From the NCBI RefSeq assembly GCF_023634865.1, contig NZ_JAMLJN010000001.1, positions 124,001-188,000 on the forward strand: a stretch of 64,000 bases of DNA, written 5' to 3'. Source of the stretch: Flavobacterium fragile (GTDB lineage Bacteria; Bacteroidota; Bacteroidia; Flavobacteriales; Flavobacteriaceae). Made by a program: the position numbers and the translations under genes. Within the stretch, counting starts at the first letter, position 1. Every line of letters starts with the position of its first letter. A model generated the notes under the pieces. It did no database searches. It was not told where the DNA came from and saw only the letters and a program-made list of their open reading frames with translations. Positions 62,322 to 64,000 of the stretch are shown here, in pieces.

Positions 62322-63131
62322 ATGAAATTCGTATTTGTTTTATTTAGTTTGTTTTCCTTTTTTGGATTTTCTCAAAATTCAAATGCTTCAAAGGAAGTTC
62401 AAGAAAAGCAGGAGTTAATAGTAAAAGAACATCTTAATGATTGTGCTAAACATTATGATTTTAGAATTTTAATGTCTGAACGTCAAAAATGTTTAGATGC
62501 AGGTTTAGCTAAAGATTCAACGATAGCTTATTTGTGGCAACAAAAAGCAATGCCGTTATTTAAAATGAGAAAATACGAAGCAGGAATGGTTTTCTTAGAT
62601 AAAGCGGTAAAATACGACGAAAGAAGATGGTTAGATTATAGAGCATTCATAAAATGTATTTTTGTTAAAAGTTATAAGGATGCTATTGTAGATTTTGAAA
62701 AATGTAAAACTTTATTTGGGAATTCGTATGTTATGGATCATAGTTATGATTTTCATATCGCCCTAAGTTATTTACAATTAAACGAATTTGAAAAAGCTGA
62801 AAAAATTTTTAAAAAGGATACAGATGATCAAAAGGAGCGTTTAGGAGAAGCACATCATTTGGATTTATTTTACTACGGAATTTCACTTTATGAACAAAAT
62901 AAATTTAAGGAATCAATTGAAATTTTCAATCGAGCTTTAATGCAATATCCAAATTTTTCTGATGTTAAGTTTTATAAAGCAATTGCAATGATTAGAGAAG
63001 GACAACCCAGAGAATTGGCAGATATGTTACTCGAAGAAGCGAAAAAAGATTTAGAAAAAGGATACACAATTAATGAAGACCAAGTTTTTTATGAAATGTA
63101 TCCCTATCAAATTAGAAAATTAATAAACTAA
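62322..63131 (+). CDS. Secreted TPR-repeat protein
   Basis: A 269-aa exported protein: signal peptide FVFVLFSLFSFFGFSQN, then helix pairs of the TPR type (AYLWQQKAMPLFKMRKYEAG; LDLFYYGISLYEQNKFKESI; VKFYKAIAMIREGQPRELA). TPR domains mediate protein contacts. There is no enzymatic motif. It is between the SpoU gene (divergent) and mutS, as a single gene. Function unknown. Confidence 0.8.
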   Translation: MKFVFVLFSLFSFFGFSQNSNASKEVQEKQELIVKEHLNDCAKHYDFRILMSERQKCLDAGLAKDSTIAYLWQQKAMPLFKMRKYEAGMVFLDKAVKYDERRWLDYRAFIKCIFVKSYKDAIVDFEKCKTLFGNSYVMDHSYDFHIALSYLQLNEFEKAEKIFKKDTDDQKERLGEAHHLDLFYYGISLYEQNKFKESIEIFNRALMQYPNFSDVKFYKAIAMIREGQPRELADMLLEEAKKDLEKGYTINEDQVFYEMYPYQIRKLIN

Positions 63132-63150
63132 ACCATTTTGTTCATAAAAG

Positions 63151-63195
63151 CCTTTGCAAACTTTGCGAAAACTTTGCCTCTTTACGTTAAAATTT
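63151..63195. repeat. Degenerate intergenic repeat, copy 2 (CTTTGCG units)
   Basis: Three CTTTGC units in a row (CCTTTGCAAA, CTTTGCGAAAA, CTTTGCCT) ending CTTTACGTTAAA, matching the end of copy 1 at 61621-61654. It follows the TPR gene. From about 63193 a loose TTGAA/CTTGAAATTG-like stretch continues to about 63262, ahead of mutS. Confidence 0.6.
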
Positions 63196-63302
63196 GAAAT
63201 CGAAATTAAACTTGTATTTGAACTTGAAAATTGTTGTTGCTCTTGCCCTTGAAATTGTTTTTGATTTTCATACCTTCGCAATCATACTTAAAATTTTTAA
63301 TT

Positions 63303-64000
63303 GTGGCGAAAAAATCTGCAGCAACTCCTGATAAAGCACCCAAGGAAACCCCTTTAATGAAACAATACAACGAGATAAAAAATAAATATCCCGATGCGTG
63401 TTTGTTGTTTCGTGTGGGCGATTTTTATGAAACTTTTGGAGAAGATGCTGTTCGTGCCGCAGGAATTTTAGGTATTACTTTGACGAAGCGAGGAGCTGGA
63501 AGTGACAGCGAAACCGCCTTGGCAGGATTTCCGCATCATTCTTTAAATACCTATTTACCTAAGTTAGTTAAAGCGGGACTTCGAGTAGCGATTTGCGATC
63601 AATTAGAAGATCCAAAAATGACGAAAACCATTGTAAAACGTGGTGTTACAGAATTGGTTACTCCAGGTGTTTCGATGAATGATGAGGTGTTGCAGTCGAA
63701 GTCGAACAACTTTTTAGCATCAGTTCATTTTGGAAAGAAAACGGTTGGGGTTTCATTTTTAGATGTGTCAACAGGCGAATTTCTGGTAGCACAAGGTAAT
63801 GAAGAATACATCGATAAATTGTTACAAAACTTCCGCCCGAGTGAAATTTTAATTCCAAAACAGTTTAAAAATCAATTTCAATCTGTTTTTGGCGATGATT
63901 TTCATACCTTCTTTTTGGAAGATTGGGTGTATAAAGAAGATTATGCCTTAGAAAGTTTGACGAAACATTTTCAAACCAATTCATTAAAAGGTTTTGGAGT
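63303..64000 (+). CDS. mutS: DNA mismatch repair protein MutS, N-terminal part (cut by window edge)
   Basis: The reading frame opens at GTG 63303 ([13 protein letters not shown]) and stays open to the window end, giving the first 232 codons. The mismatch-reading motif is F41-Y42-E43 in [11 protein letters not shown] (Phe-x-Glu). Further signatures are [29 protein letters not shown] and [10 protein letters not shown]. MutS recognises mispairs and loads MutL. The ATPase half is outside the window. A TTG at 63301 is out of frame. Confidence 0.94.
   Translation, partial: MAKKSAATPDKAPKETPLMKQYNEIKNKYPDACLLFRVGDFYETFGEDAVRAAGILGITLTKRGAGSDSETALAGFPHHSLNTYLPKLVKAGLRVAICDQLEDPKMTKTIVKRGVTELVTPGVSMNDEVLQSKSNNFLASVHFGKKTVGVSFLDVSTGEFLVAQGNEEYIDKLLQNFRPSEILIPKQFKNQFQSVFGDDFHTFFLEDWVYKEDYALESLTKHFQTNSLKGFG

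Noticed and set aside
63658..63858. 66-codon open frame, minus strand
   Set aside because: Antisense to mutS, whose conserved motifs show the real frame.
1..64000. CRISPR arrays, insertion sequences, prophage, integrase or rRNA
   Set aside because: No regular direct-repeat array, transposase, phage structural gene or rRNA sequence was seen; repeats in the last 3 kb are too short and degenerate for CRISPR.
1..64000. A previously undescribed multi-gene defence or secretion system
   Set aside because: All multi-gene units are explained by known respiration, translation or DNA-repair families; the novel aspects are single-gene or leader features.

Overview
The window is about 64 kb of AT-rich chromosome from a gliding member of the Flavobacteriaceae, most likely Flavobacterium or a close relative. 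The evidence is a full-length SprA (type IX secretion translocon), a RemB-like gliding protein, a complete alternative complex III (actA-F) feeding an aa3-type oxidase, Bacteroidetes promoters of the form TAnnTTTG (sometimes with an upstream TTG), weak Shine-Dalgarno sequences and A-rich leaders. Almost all of it is core chromosome. I see no prophage, insertion sequence, CRISPR array, rRNA or integrase.

Layout. 1-3.5 kb: the first codons of polA (minus), a DUF4394 lipoprotein, a membrane metallophosphoesterase and a cysteine-less thioredoxin-like protein. 3.4-8.5 kb: mostly minus strand, with a NodB-type deacetylase, a large DUF2723 glycosyltransferase-like membrane protein, a tRNA-Gln with its own promoter and terminator, and a tandem UspA protein. 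8.6-13.3 kb: the rimP-nusA-infB operon, preceded by a terminator-like hairpin. 13.3-25.3 kb: a SPOR protein diverges from an eight-gene respiratory operon, actABCDEF plus oxidase subunits II and I. Together these would oxidise menaquinol and pass electrons to oxygen.

25.3-42.3 kb: ruvB-queG, a DUF808 membrane protein, then maeB-ruvA-sprA, gcvH-vanZ-like and deoC-remB. 42.4-47.5 kb: the second respiratory locus, with heme O synthase, two oxidase subunit III proteins, subunit IV, a SCO copper chaperone, a SCO-like protein lacking copper ligands, a DUF420 (CtaM-type) assembly protein and a small CxxC membrane protein. It supplies the heme precursor, missing subunits and assembly factors for the oxidase in the first locus.

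47.5-64 kb: a DUF4403 lipoprotein, a TolC/HlyD pair, tsaB, an MscS channel, a GH3-family acyl-adenylating enzyme, a DUF2797 zinc protein, an AsmA-like protein, SppA, a FolK-deoxynucleoside kinase fusion, a SpoU-type RNA methyltransferase, a secreted TPR protein and the 5' part of mutS, cut by the window edge. The 61.5-63.3 kb intergenic gaps carry short degenerate repeats, including two copies of a CTTTGCG-rich element.

I found no clearly new multi-gene system. The items most worth a second look are the rimP leader hairpin, RemB's N-terminal TonB-like domain, the FolK-kinase fusion, the six-heme ActA, the Tat-like motif inside a multi-pass phosphoesterase, and the dispersed repeats.
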